Of a DNA stretch of 64,000 bases, positions 1-12,360 are shown in pieces. The stretch lies in the NCBI GenBank assembly GCA_028583605.1, contig CM053330.1, forward strand, positions 23,834,129-23,898,128. Reading direction: 5' to 3'. Every line of letters starts with the position of its first letter. Position 1 is the stretch's first letter. Source of the stretch: Dastarcus helophoroides. Lineage: Eukaryota; Arthropoda; Insecta; Coleoptera; Bothrideridae. Under the pieces are notes generated by a model. The model saw only the letters and a list, made by a program, of their open reading frames with translations. It was not told where the DNA came from and made no database searches. The position numbers were made by a program, and so were the translations under genes.

Positions 1-408
1 TTGGATTTCGTCAAAAATAAAAACTTCCCGGACGCACGCTACTAAAATTACATCCATGATTTGCAGAACATAATTATGTTTGCTCAATTGGTCGGACGGA
101 AAAGGTGTATAATATACCTCATTCCAAATTAATGAATACATTAAACGGAAGGTTTTCCTTATCAAGACGAAAAGATCTACTACTACTAACTAAATATGAA
201 GAAGACCTGTAGATCAAATGATGCTAAAAAAGGGTTTTCTCTGATCAAAACTGTGCTCTGTGAAACTAAGATAATCGTGTTGGCCGATTTCGTTTTGGCA
301 TACTTGAAAAAAAAATGGTTTTCAACATTTTGAAAACGCCATCCGGAAGTTTGTAAACGGCATGCTGAATCTATAAATAGACCATAAACAGGCTCCATAT
401 AGATGATT
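1..408. other. Non-coding flank at left edge
   Basis: No exon was recognised here. Short open frames exist on the minus strand (186-398), but they show no domain or splice context that I know. The stretch presumably belongs to the large intron of the kindlin gene, whose first visible exon begins at 4627. Confidence 0.4.
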
Positions 409-2768
409 TGATCCCGGGATTCTGAATTTCGGGATCCCGTGATCCCGACTGCTTTTTAATCCCGAAATTTTCGGGATTTAGTTTTTTTGATTCCGGGATT
501 TTCGAGATTGACATTATTTTAAAAAAATTGTAAAATAGACTGCATCTATCGAAACGCTCAATGTTAATGTTTTCAACAATACTTGTATATCATTTTAATA
601 GAAAATAGAAGTTTTATTCCAAACAAGCAGCACTGCTTTGGGATTGGTATGCTTGTTTCAAATAAAAATATTGCATCTTAAATTAAAAAATTTGATGAGA
701 CCCCGAACGCGTTATTTCTCAGATTAAGGGGGAGTAAGGGAATCAGTAGAGTGTGACATTGTGTGTCAAGGGCAAGACGAATCATATGCTTCATGACGTC
801 ACAAAGTTCCGACTTTTTTTTTGAAGAATTTCGATTAAAAAATGTCAAGCTTTTTGTAAGCTGGACTTTTTCCAACATTTGTACTTTTTGAAGTTTTTAA
901 ACTTTGGGAAAATTTCACTTTTCTTCTAAATTTAAAAAATTTTGGTTATTCCTAAAAATGTCGACTTTGTTAGTTTTAAAAATTTTGAGTTTTTTCACAT
1001 ATTTTATTGAAAATTTGGAATTTCTTCAAAATTCCATTTTTTTGGAGAATTTCAATTATTTTTTTTTAATCGAGCAATTTTTTTAATATCGAATATTTTT
1101 TTAATTTTCGGTTATTTGAATTTTTTTAAACTTTTAAAATTTCCATTTTTTTAAACTTTCCAATTAAAATTCTCGATTTTCTAAAAAATGTTCTACTTTT
1201 TTCAAAATTTCAGCTATCCAAAATTAATTTTTTCGAAAATTTTAACTTCAGAATTTGAACCATTTTTTGAACTTTTCTAATAATTTTGGAATTTCTTTAA
1301 TATGAAGACTTTTAAAAAAATTCGTTTTTGAAAATTTGACCAAACATTTTTCAATTTTTTAAAATCTCGATTGTTTTTTTCAAAATCTTGACCTTTTTTG
1401 AAATTTTATTTCACTAATTTTCAAGATTTTAACCTTTTTGAAAATTACAAATTTTTTAAAAATCTCTTCTAGTGTTCAAATTTCTAAAATATCAATTTCT
1501 TCAGTGTTGAATTTTTTTTTAGAATTTCGAATACTTTTTAAAAATCTTGGAAGTTTTTCATTTTCCATGAAAATTTTTACAATATTCAAAATGAGGATAT
1601 TTTTGAAAATTTAAACTTTTTTGAAAATTCCTATTGTATTTTTTTTTGAAAATTTAAATTTGACTTTGTCTTTTTTAAATTTCAATTTTTTTTTTGAAAA
1701 TTTCGTCTTATTTTCTAAAATTTAGGCTTTTTCAATAATTCGTTTTGTCCAAAATCACAATACCTTCCGTTTTGAGATGAAATTCGAAGTGTAGACCGTT
1801 TTTGGAAAATGTTACTTTAACACTGGAATTATCCTAATAAATTTTCTATTTTCGTGAAAATTTGTATTTAAAAAATTCTATTTTTTAATTTCAATTTTTT
1901 AAACCACAAAACTCGAGAATTTTTTCAATAAATTTCAAGTTTATCCTTCTGAAACTTTTCAGTTCCAAATTCAAAAGTTTTATTATTGTTTTTAAGTCAA
2001 CGGTAATATAAAAATTGAAAGTTTCAATTGAAAATTTCAACTATTTTCAAAATTACGAATTTTTTCGAAAATTTCGCTACTTTTTCCAATTTTAGAATTT
2101 TTGAAATTGTCGATTTCTTCAATGTTTGAATTTTTTTCAAAATACCCATGTTTTTTAAAATCTACTTTTCTGGAAATTTTTGCCTTCTATGAAAATTTTG
2201 ACATTTTTTAAAATTATGACGCCTTATCTTCAATTTTTCAATATTTTTTTCGTAAATCTCGATTTTCACAAACTTTCTACTCCTTTTCACATTGTGCTTG
2301 TTTTTTTTTTTGAATTTTGATTTTTAAATTTCGCGTTTTTCAAATTGTGGTTTTTTTTTTTCGAAAATTTTAATTTGCCCAAAATTTCAACTTTTCAAAA
2401 TTTTGAGCATTTTTAAAAGCTTTCATATTTTCTTATAATTTTGGTTTTTCTTGAATATTTAGTCTTTCAAAAAATTCTACTTTTTTGAAAATTTGGAAAT
2501 TCCAAGATTACGATATTTTTTTGTTCAGATTTCCTTTCAAAGCTGAAAATTGGAAAAGAGTTTCGATATTTCTAAAAACAATTTTGATTCTTGTACTATT
2601 TTACAAATTTGCTAATTTTGATTAGGTTGATTGTTTTGATTTGTTGGTTGAAAAGCTGATTTTTTTTTAATTTGCAACCTTCAATACCGAAATAATCCCG
2701 GGATCCCGGGATTAAATAAATGTAATCTCGAAATCCTGGGATTAGAAATAAGGATCGGGATCGAATTT
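409..2768. mobile_element. AT-rich island bounded by GATCCCGGG-type inverted ends
   Basis: The left edge carries repeated ATCCCGGGATT and CGGGATCCCG words, and the right edge carries the same words in inverted order, ending GGATCGGGATC. Between them (about 900-2600) lies degenerate T-rich filler of the TTTTTGAAAATTTCGAC type. This arrangement suggests a non-autonomous DNA transposon without coding capacity. I could not find a clean target-site duplication, so exact borders and superfamily are uncertain. Confidence 0.45.
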
Positions 2769-2770
2769 CC

Positions 2771-3064
2771 TTGCTTTATATGAACCTGTTTCCATTCGAA
2801 CATACATATTTAACTGAAGAAAATGCTGAGGACATTTTAGATGATTCTACTAAAATTCTTAATTCCTACAAATCGTATTCGAAAAATGTTCATGAAGTTA
2901 AATCAAGATTAAAAAATTTAAGGCACCCTGTAGTTTCAGCATCCCAGAAAGGAACCATTAGTGCAGCTTTCATGGATCACATTTTTTGGCCAGAGAAGAC
3001 AACTGAAAAAAGCAATGCACAAGAAAAGAACTATTCTATGCAACCTTTTCACTTATGTGAATGA
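2771..3064 (+). other. Unassigned 97-codon open frame
   Basis: A 97-codon frame with ordinary amino-acid composition (acidic helix-like start, a DHIFWPE segment near the middle-to-end) sits directly after the GATCCCGGG element and ends at TGA. It does not match the kindlin protein and has no splice sites that would join it to that gene. It could be the tail of an old transposase or a small insect-specific protein. I do not recognise it. Confidence 0.25.
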
Positions 3065-3339
3065 GTGGGGTATCACGAAAAGAAAAAAAAGCTTAAACTA
3101 AGAAAGAGAGTAATTTCTTTTAAGAAGATTGAAAAATCGATATAAAAGGAAAATAACCAAAAATTAAAGTTAAAAAGAATAACTTTTTTAAAAATAATAA
3201 TCTTTATTGTTATTTTTTAATAAATACATACCAAGTTTTGTTTAAAATCATGTTTTATTTTATTTTATTAAGTGATCAAGTACTGGGTACAATCCTGGTC
3301 AAGAACTAGTTCTTGGTGGTCAATTTTAATGATTTATGA

Positions 3340-4400
3340 TTTGTTTTAAACATTTTTTTTTACTAAAGATTAGCACTTTTTTTCAATGTTTAAATGTGCA
3401 AATTTCGTCTTGTTTATCAAATTTCGCCTTTTTCTCGAAATTTGATAAATTTTTGATTAAAATAATAAAAAGATTTAGAATAATATTAAATGGAAATGTT
3501 GAATAATATTCTTCCAAATTTTGAATTTTTGTAAAAAGACAAAAATTTTAGAAAATTTCAATCCCAACTTGTTTCTCAAAATTTCGACGTGTGAGAATAT
3601 TTTCTCACGTCACAGTGGGGAGGAGCTTATCCTTCACTTAGGCAGTCGTTAAAAATTAAATATTCAGTCGAGAAATTTCGACTTTTTTTTGAAATTTTGA
3701 CTTTTTCTGGAATTGTCCCCAAAATTCGCCCTCTTTTTGAAATTTCCACAAAGTTTCATTCTTTTCGGGAAATTTCGAATGTTTACGTTTTTTTAAGTTC
3801 AATCTTTTTCTCGAAATTTTGATTTTTTTAATTTGGTTTTTCGAAACTCGATTTTTATCTCGAAAATCGTCTTTTTCTCGAAATCTGGATATTTTTCCAA
3901 AAGGTCAGGTTTCTATGTTAAATTAAAATTCCTAATTGACTTTATCCCTAAACTAGTTTTTTTTTATTCGTCTTTTTCTAAATTGCGATGTTAAACTCAA
4001 AATTTTACTTTATCCTCTTAGAATTAGACCGTATTGGAAATTTAAAATATTTTGTAGCAATTACGGTTTGTTTCTCAAAATTTTGACTGGCCGGAAATTT
4101 CAATCTTTCTCAAAATTTGTCTTATTCTCGAAGTTTGGAATAAACTTATGAGTCTGGAAATTTTTATCTAAAATTGAGCTGTTTATCCAAAATTCAACTC
4201 TTCCTCAAAATTCGTTTATTTTTCTAAAATTGGATTGAAGTTTTAACAAAAATATAAAAATTTTGAGAATAATTTTATGAAATTTACAGAAAAAGATTTC
4301 TTGCAAATTTCGAGATCATGTCAAAATTTAAATGAAAATATAAATTATGAGAGATATTTTGCGAATGTGAATGTTAGACTTCGGGGTGGCTGAGGCCATC
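3340..4400. repeat. Degenerate TTTCGACTTTTT-type repeat island
   Basis: T-rich filler with recurring CTCGAAATTT and AAATTTCGAC words. A short less AT-rich stretch at about 3590-3650 contains a TGAGAATATTTTCTCA palindrome and is followed by ATATTCAGTCGAGAA, a word also found near the start of other islands (26.15, 52.1 and 52.75 kb). The right edge (4381-4420) is richer in G and C and resembles a decayed transposon terminus. No gene is seen. Confidence 0.5.
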
Positions 4401-4626
4401 TTAGCCCCCATCCTAGTTATGTGCTAATAAAATGCAACAATGTAAAATGTTTTTAATAATTTGTCACTTATTTGAACAATGATCAAACAATAAATTAATA
4501 ATCAACGTAAACATTTAATATAATATCAAATGTGATATTATAATTAAACGTTATTAGAATTAGAGTGATTCATTTAAACACTTAGTGGCGAATTCGTATC
4601 GCGCTTTCACTGCCAATTTCTTCTAG

Positions 4627-6844
4627 ATGGCTCGATTCTTCGTTATCCATAATGGAACAAGGGGTACACGAGTTCGGTACCCTATGTCTCAGATTTAAAT
4701 TTTACGATTTCTACGATTTGAATCCAAAATATGATGCAGTAAGGATTAATCAGATCTACCAGCAGGCGAGATGGCAAATACTCAACGAGGAAATCGATTG
4801 TACGGAAGAGGAGATGTTGATGTTTGCGGCCTTGCAGGTAAGTTTTATTCTTTAACTTAATGAATCCTCTCAACTTACCCCTCGCTGTTTCCAGCTACAA
4901 ATAGTAATGCAACAAAGTCAACCGCAACCCCAATCGCAAAATGGAAACGTAACGCCTTCGACAGAAGATGATATCGATGCCGCATTAACTGAACTCCAAA
5001 CGACATTAGAAGGTACTTCCATAAGCAATCACGCCAGCGATATTACCACGGTGCCTGAACTTTACGATGAGCTTAAATTTCTAAAGTAAAACTTCAAGAT
5101 TATTCTAGATGTCGCACTTATTTTATTCTTTAATTTTAGGCCTAAAAGATTCACCTTGAAGGCATACAAGAAGTATTGGTTTACCTGCAGGGATCTACAT
5201 CTGTACTTGTATAAGAGTAAAGAAGAAATGATCCACCGCGGAGTTCCCGCGCTTGATATCAATTTAAGAGGGTGCGAAGTTACTCCAGATATCAACATTA
5301 GTCAGCACAAATATGTAATCAAACTGGAAGTTCCCAGTTCTGAAGGAATGTCTGAGATGTACATCAGATGTGATAATGTAAGTTCGCAAATTTTTACTAA
5401 TTGGCGAGAATTGTTAACGGGCGATTTCAACAGGAACAGCAATATGCTACTTGGATGGCTTGTTGTAAATTAGCTTCGAAAGGTCGTTCGTTAGCCGACA
5501 GTTCCTTTGAAACGGAAAAGAAAACCATCATGGATTTTCTTCACATGCAAAAACCAACAGACTCTCCGGCTATTAATCCCGATGCGCTAGAAATACCGGT
5601 CGAAGATTATGTATCTCCCAGATATTTGAAGAAATTAAAAGGACGGGTAAGTTTTTGCATTCTGAGTTGATCATAATATATCAGACTTTTATATCATCAT
5701 CAAATATTAATCGCTGAAAGAAAACCCTTTATACTCTGTAAAAATTCCTAATTATATCAATTGCATGACAATTTATCCCTTTTAAGAGGAAACAGTCAAA
5801 TAAATTAGTTTTTCAAGCAGCTCAAAAGTGGCCATTGGAGAGGAGCGTGATATTGAGAGTTACCACATAAAACTGTGCTATACTAACATCTAACATTAGG
5901 GCTTAATTTCGCCTTCCATTCTTTATTATTAATAGTAAGTTACGAATTAATGTCCAAATTGTGTAATTTCAAATTTTGCTTTATATCATAAAAATGGTCT
6001 GGGCCAGCGTTACAGTTTTAAAATTAATAAAAAAAGTAACATATGACCATTTTATATACAAAGCAGGAAATTTTTAACCGGTTGACAGATCAGTTGACGA
6101 ATTTGCTTTTATCAACAATGACGAAAGTTCATATAAAATATATCTTAATAAATTTATTAAATGGTTTCTTTGTTTTAAATAATACAATAAAAATTTTATT
6201 GAAACTTCTTGTCTTCCGATGAAAGCCGCCCGGGAATGTTTACCGCTTACGATAACCCCCCTCTTGACTGGATTCGCCACCAACCTTACAAGACCAAATC
6301 TTCTGTTTCTCTGTACCTAATACTATACATACAATTTCATTTGTTTTGTTAAATTGGGTATTTTTGCTTTATTTGTGTTCGCCTGGTAATCGCTTATTCG
6401 TTGCAGCTCATCAACAGAATAGTCGAAACGCACGCCAACGTCAAAAATCTCAATCTGATGGATGCCAAAATGAACTACATAAGGGCCTGGCAGCATTTGC
6501 CTGATTACGGTATTTCTCTCTTCGTGGTGAAATTCCGTGAGAGCAGAAAAGAAGAGCTATTGGGCGTGACTCACCACAGAATTATGAAAATGGACATCAA
6601 CAACGGCGACCACCTCAAAACGTGGAGATATAACACCATGAAAGCCTGGAACGTCAACTGGGAGGTAAAACATATGAAAATTCAGTTTGAGGAGGAAGAG
6701 GTGGTGTTTAGCTGCCTATCAGCGGATTGTAAAGTGGTCCATGAGTTTATAGGAGGATATATCTTTCTATCAACTAGATCCAAAGATGCCAGTCAGACGT
6801 TGAATGAGGAACTGTTCCATAAGCTGACTGGTGGTTGGTCTTAG
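4627..6844 (+). CDS. Fit1: Kindlin/fermitin, C-terminal exons (5' end outside window)
   Basis: Kindlins bind integrin beta tails together with talin and activate integrins at adhesion sites. Five exons join in phase: 4627-4837, 4895-5085, 5140-5377, 5434-5646 and 6407-6844 (stop TAG), about 430 codons. The reading starts in the FERM F1/F2 part ([43 protein letters not shown]), passes through the PH domain inserted in F2 ([20 protein letters not shown], then [21 protein letters not shown] across a 56-bp intron) and ends with the F3 PTB-like lobe ([23 protein letters not shown]). All junctions are GT-AG. The F0 and F1 exons, some 250 residues, were not found in 1-4626, so the first acceptor at 4626 marks a partial gene. 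Odd point: the integrin-contacting QW pair of F3 reads AW here (6644-6649). AATAAA lies at 7004. The identity is very secure; whether it equals Drosophila Fit1 or Fit2 is not. Confidence 0.96.
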
Positions 6845-7760
6845 GTGCCATATTGATCGATTTCCACTCAAAAATTATTTCAGTTTTTACAAATTAATTT
6901 CAACTTTACTGTAAATATAACAATTGAGAATGACAAATGTTTAAATTAAAATATGTTGTTCATTATAATTGTAGTGTATAATACTTACTTTTAGAGTACT
7001 TTAAATAAAATATTTCCCTTTTATGGAGAAAACAGGGGTTGTCTACAGATATGGATTTATTTTAGCTACTTTGAAGTATTTTGCTTCTTAGTATTAATGT
7101 ATTCATCGTTATTATGGATGTTGCACTAATAGTTCCAAAGGTGTGCCTTTTAAAAAATGATAATCAATTTGTTATTATCAAAATGTAATTATGTTTAATT
7201 ATATTTAGTAATAATAAAATTCCTAACTTAAAATTGTTTCAGTTAAAACGATATTTGTAAAATAAATATACTTGTTGAGTCTTCCTAATTTCTTGTGTTT
7301 GTGAAATCACTTTACAAAGATATTTTATTTCTCTATTAAACAAATAATTTTAACTAAGATTTATATGTTGTACAGTATTAACCAAATTATTTTACTTTAT
7401 GTTTTTTGTAAATGAAGTAATTTACTTAATATTGTTGCTTTTAAATGTTACATCTCATGTAGTCGTTAATGAAGTACTTTCAGAAGATATATTTTTATCA
7501 ATCTTTTGATGTAAGAATGGTGCTTTTGCACAAATTCATTTCTATTTTATATTGAAATTGTATTTTATTGTATAAAAGAGTACATTAATAAATAAATATT
7601 AACATTGTTAGCTGATATTTAATTGCCAAATGGTTTCATCAATCATTCCTTTAAATTAATTGCGGGAACAGCTAAGAGCGTTCCTAAATCTTCAGCTGCC
7701 TGCATGTTTATGAGAATTAGGCTGCACTAAATAATTTTTTCTGATGAAGTATGGAGGTAA
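6845..7760. other. Kindlin 3' UTR and intergenic DNA
   Basis: After the TAG at 6842-6844 the DNA is AT-rich and non-coding. AATAAA polyadenylation-type words occur at 7004-7009 and again near 7260 and 7590. No further gene was recognised up to the AT-rich island that starts near 7760. Confidence 0.5.
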
Positions 7761-7926
7761 GGACATTGCCAGGAATTTTACAAAAGAAGTTAAAATTTTT
7801 AACGTACTACTCAAATTTTGGGACAAAAAGGCGACATTTTGAGATTAAAAATAAAATTATGAAAAAACATAAAAATGTCCAGAAAGTTTCAAAGTTTAGA
7901 GCGTAAAGTCAATATTTTTAAGAAAC

Positions 7927-10130
7927 TTGAGATATATGAGGTTAAACTTTGCCCTCAATAGAACAGAGCAGCTACAAGAAGTCTCAAATCAATTAAAATA
8001 TATGATTAAATTTGCATATGAAAACAGCTGTCTCATCAAAAGAAAGGCAGCTCAAAGTGATGTGCTTCAGAGAAATAAAGAAGTGAACCAGCTTAAACAA
8101 AAGGCCAGAAAACTATTCAATAAAGCAAAAAGGAACTGGGCTGAACTTCCTACAATAAAGAACGTAGAAAATCAAAAAAAAGAACTTTTAAGCAGTTCTG
8201 CAAAGGGATAAACAATGGACATTGGACTATTAAAAAAGCCAAACAGAGAATACACGAATAGTCCAGAGGAAAGCAGCAAAGTTCTATTACAGACACTTTT
8301 TTTCCAGGCTCACAAAACGTTGAATATAATCTGTACCAAAAATGAACCAATCAATCAAGGGTTGAGATACCCAATCAGAATGGGGAAAAGGCTGGCAGAT
8401 AAAATATTCAACGCAAACAGAATTAAATGGGCGATAGATAGCTTTAAGCCTTATAAATCCCCGCGTAAAGACAGTATATTTCCGGCATTATTTCAACAGG
8501 GCTTCGATGCACTAAAACCTCATCTGCAGCGAATATTTAAAGCTAGTTTAATCCTAGGCTATATTCCGCAGAGATAGAGGGTAAAAACAATGGAGAAAGC
8601 AATACATCCGAAGCGAAACTCTTATGAGAAAATCACTTATGTACAACATTTTGCCTTGCCTGTCAGGCCGGCAAATCTACAATAGACGCCCTACATAATC
8701 TAGTTAAGGGTCTAGAAAAAACTGTTGTGGCTAAGGAAATAGCGCTTAGCGCATTCATCGACATAGAGGGAACCTTTGATAAAACCTCACATCGGTCTAT
8801 GGAACGAGCCTAACAGGAAAAGGAAGTTGAACGTCCCATAGTAAGATAGATTGAATCGATGCTAAAAAGGCGTTTGATCACGTCCTCAATAAACGAAGAA
8901 ACCAACGTAACAGTGACAACAAGAAAAGGTTGTCCGCAAGGTGCAGTTCTATCGTCTCTATTGTGGTGGTCACTTGTTGTCGATAATCTTATAACTACAT
9001 TGGGATTTGCAGACCAAGGCTATGGAGATGATATAGTCATAACGGTGAAAAGAAAGCATGATAATGAAGTATCCAGATTAATGCAAACAGCTCTAAACAT
9101 GATAAGGAATTGGTGTGAGGCAGAGGAACTTAATGTTAATCCACAAAAGACAGTTCTTATTGCATTTACGAGGACAAGGAAGCTAAACCTACAAGCTCCC
9201 ACTCTCAGTGGAATACAGATGCAATTTTCCAATGAAGTTAAGTACTTGGGGATCTTTCTAGTCCAAAAATTAAATTGGAACACTCATTTGGATAGAACTC
9301 TTTCAAAAGCCACAATGACTTGTCGTAGACTTGTAGGAAAGACACGGGGGCTGCAACAGAAAATGATATTTTGGATATACCAAACGGTAGCAAAGCCCAT
9401 GGTCACCTATGCCTCAATAGTATGGTGGCCTTAAACAGGATAAATTTCTGCGCAAGGCGAATTACACAAATTACATCGGTCAATTTGCACTTTAATAAGC
9501 GGAGCTATGGCGTCATGTCCTACAGCTGCAATATAGGCCTGATTCCACTTCACATTTGTGTGAAAAAGGAGGCAGCGCTTAATGTCTCAAAGCTATTCCA
9601 ATCAAACAAACTGAAACCGGGTGACTTGGTTGGCCACGTTCAGATTCTGAAGAAAATTCCATTCGGATCCATTGCCGAACCAACAGATCAAATGCCTACA
9701 AAACTGGACTTGTTCCAGGCCCAAGACAGTCAAAAAAGTTCATCACTAATTCAAAAAAGAAGTCTGAGCAGCTTCTCGACCTGAACAAAACGACTTAGGA
9801 ATAATACCGGGGCTGTTCACGGGACACTTCCCAGTAAAGTATCACCTTTAGAAGATGGGAAGATTGGATGATGAAAACTGCAGATTCTGCAACGCAGCAA
9901 CAGAACACCTGCTATGCGAATGCATGGCTCAGTTCTGTAAAAGGCTCAGATTTCTTGAAAAGGTGACTCTGACACCCCAAGAAATTAGAGAAACAGCTCC
10001 TAAAAAGATAACAGACTATGTAAAAAGACTAAACATCTTGGACAATCATTTAAATTAAAATCCGCACAAAAGATCCTAATGGATCGCAGTGCTGAGAGGT
10101 GTAAAGCCTATACGACTTTATTAAAAAAAA
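7927..10130 (+). pseudogene. Decayed non-LTR retrotransposon (LINE) pol fragment
   Basis: This is a 5'-truncated LINE whose pol protein copied RNA into DNA at the target. In order one sees the linker before the reverse transcriptase (7927-8211, RKLFNKAKRNW), the RT start (8215-8577, FKPYKSPRKDSIFPALFQQG), the FIDIEGTFDKTS block in another frame (8670-8810), the GCPQGAVLSSLLW and GYGDDIVI catalytic blocks plus thumb (8859-9434), further C-terminal sequence (9371-9784), and a terminal zinc-knuckle-like segment CRFCN...HLLCEC (9855-10058). The 3' tail ends in an A-run at 10122-10129. In-frame stops at 8209 and 8575 and several frameshifts show it is dead. The clade looks like the I/R1/Jockey side of insect LINEs; which one is not settled. 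It lies inside an AT-rich island that continues on both sides. Confidence 0.9.
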
Positions 10131-12360
10131 TGGGGTTAGATTTGAAATATTGAGAAAAATATCGAAACTTTTATATTAAAATTATAGCAAGATAACGTTT
10201 TTAAAGAAATTTTGGAAAAAGTAACCATTGAAACTGCAAACTTGGAATTATGAGAAAAAAGGGTAAATTTCCGAATAACAGACAAAAAAGCATAGAAATT
10301 TCGATAACAATTTGATATTTTGGGCCAAAATTTCAAATGTAATGATCATTTCTGAAAAAAAAGGTCTTTAGTTTGAGATCAAATTTTTAAAGGAAAAAGT
10401 ACAAATTGAAAGCATGAATTTTGAGAAAAAGACGAAGTTACAAAAGAAACGACAATTACAAAATTACTAGATTTTCGAGTTTAAAAGAATTCAGTTATTG
10501 AGTACGGAATAAAAAAAAAATAGAGAAGAAAGGTCGAAATTTCAAAATTGAAGTCAAAATTTTGTTATAAAGTCAAATTTCCAAAAAAATAAAAATTTTA
10601 AGTTTAGAAAAAATAAACCTTGATATAATATAATTTAAGAATTTTTAAGAAAAAATTAAAACTCCGAAAAAAAAAACGCGAAATTTATAAAAACCAATTC
10701 CAAGCTATGTAAAAAAATCATTATTTTTTATGTTCAATCCACTCGTAAAGGGTAACCCTATTATGCCTTCAAAGCACCGCGAGTAGGATGCGAAAACAAG
10801 GATAGATGGCGATGAACCACCTCTTTAAACAAGGATAGGTTGTAATTTTTGGGGAAAATTCCGTTCCGTAACGAGTTCCACCGCACCTAAAAATTGAAAT
10901 TCTAACTAGAAAAAGACCTAAACCCTGAAAAGAAGCTTGAAATTAAAAAAAGAAACATTTATTTTTTTCAAATAAAATTGAAATTTCTAAAGAATGTTAG
11001 AATTGTATAAAAGGTATTTTAGTAAAATCGAAATTTGCAAAAAGGTTAATAATTTGGAAACGAATGAAAATTTTAAAAAAATCGAAAGTTCGAAAAAATA
11101 AAAATTTTAAAAAAATATTTTTTTGAAAAATGTCGAAATTATCAGTCAGAATTTTCAGAGAATTTGAAAAAAAGCGAAATTTGAAAGCTGTCAAAACTAA
11201 ATAAAGCGAAATTTTAGTCAAAATCTTCAAGAAAATTAAAATTCTGAAAAAGTCGAAACTTTTGGAGAAAAAAATTTTGATAGGTGTTATTAAAAATTAT
11301 AAAAATTTTGAGAAATAGTCAAAAATATTGAAAAATATCTAGATTTGAAAAAAGGCCAAAATTTTTTTAAAAAAGTCAAAATTTGTGAAGTCGCAGTAAT
11401 AATTTAAAAAAAATAAATTAATAAGATTTTGAAAAAAGTCGGGAGTTCCACAAAAAGTCAAAATTTGCAAAACAATCTTGAAAAAGTAGGAATTTAAAAA
11501 AAAGGAAATTTTGAAAAACACGTAAGCCGCCATTATGAAGAAAAAGGAAATTAAAAAAATTGAAAGTTTGCAAAGGAAGATATATTGAAAAATAGTGGAG
11601 ATTTAAAGAATCTGAAAGTTATAAAGCTTAGTCAGAATTTTCAAAAAGAATAATAATCCAAAATTTTAAGATACGCTATAATGAAACAAAATCGAAATTT
11701 CAAGAGAAGTCGAAATTTCAAAGGTGAATTAGGAAAAATCCAGCTTTCAAAAAAACTCGACAAAACTCAAAGAAGTAGACTTTCAAAAAGATTGGAAATT
11801 AAAAAAAAATGTCGTTAAAAAAGTCAATTCGAAATACGTATTCAAAAAAATATACATTTTAAAAAGACGAAACTTTTAACCAAAAGTTCAAATTTTGAAA
11901 AGGGTCTAAATTTTGAAATCAAATCGAAATTTGGAAAAATTTCAGTCCTCCAAAAAACTCGACTTGTTCAAAAAATTATGAGTTAACAAAATAAAATTGG
12001 GAAAAAGAGATTTTCTAAAAATTCGAAAACAAGTTCAAAATTCTTTTAAAAAGTTAAAATTGTGAAAAAAAATCAGTTTAAAAAAACGATATTTTATAAA
12101 GTCAAAGTTTTTTCAAAAAGTCAAATTAAAAAACAGACTTTTTTCGAAAAATCTAAATTTTGAAGTAGAAACAAAATAAAAAAAAGTTTAAATTCAAAAA
12201 GGAGAAAATTTCAAATTTAAAAAATATTTAAATTAAAAATCATCAACGCTGGTGGTTTTTTGTTAAAAGGGGTCTTTGAAAGGGAATTTTAAGTTTAAAT
12301 GTAGGAAAAAAGTTAGAATTTTCCGACATTTAATTTTATTTATATAATGTAGAGATTGGG
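10131..12360. repeat. A-rich (GTCGAAATTTTGAAAAA) repeat island, right of LINE
   Basis: Degenerate filler in the orientation opposite to most other islands: on the plus strand it reads AAAAAGTCGAAATTTTGAAAA repeatedly. The same type of DNA occurs at 7760-7926, so the LINE split one island. A non-repetitive segment at about 10735-10900 (with CACCGCGAGTAGGATGCG) interrupts it and has no recognised function. No gene is visible; the short open frames here are by-products of the low complexity. Confidence 0.6.

Noticed and set aside
900..2600. Repeated short words suggesting a CRISPR-like or regular spacer array
   Set aside because: The unit is degenerate, spacing is irregular, there are no constant repeats with unique spacers, and the genome is eukaryotic.
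2771..3064. Missing upstream exon of kindlin
   Set aside because: The translation does not resemble the F0 or F1 lobes and lacks matching splice sites.
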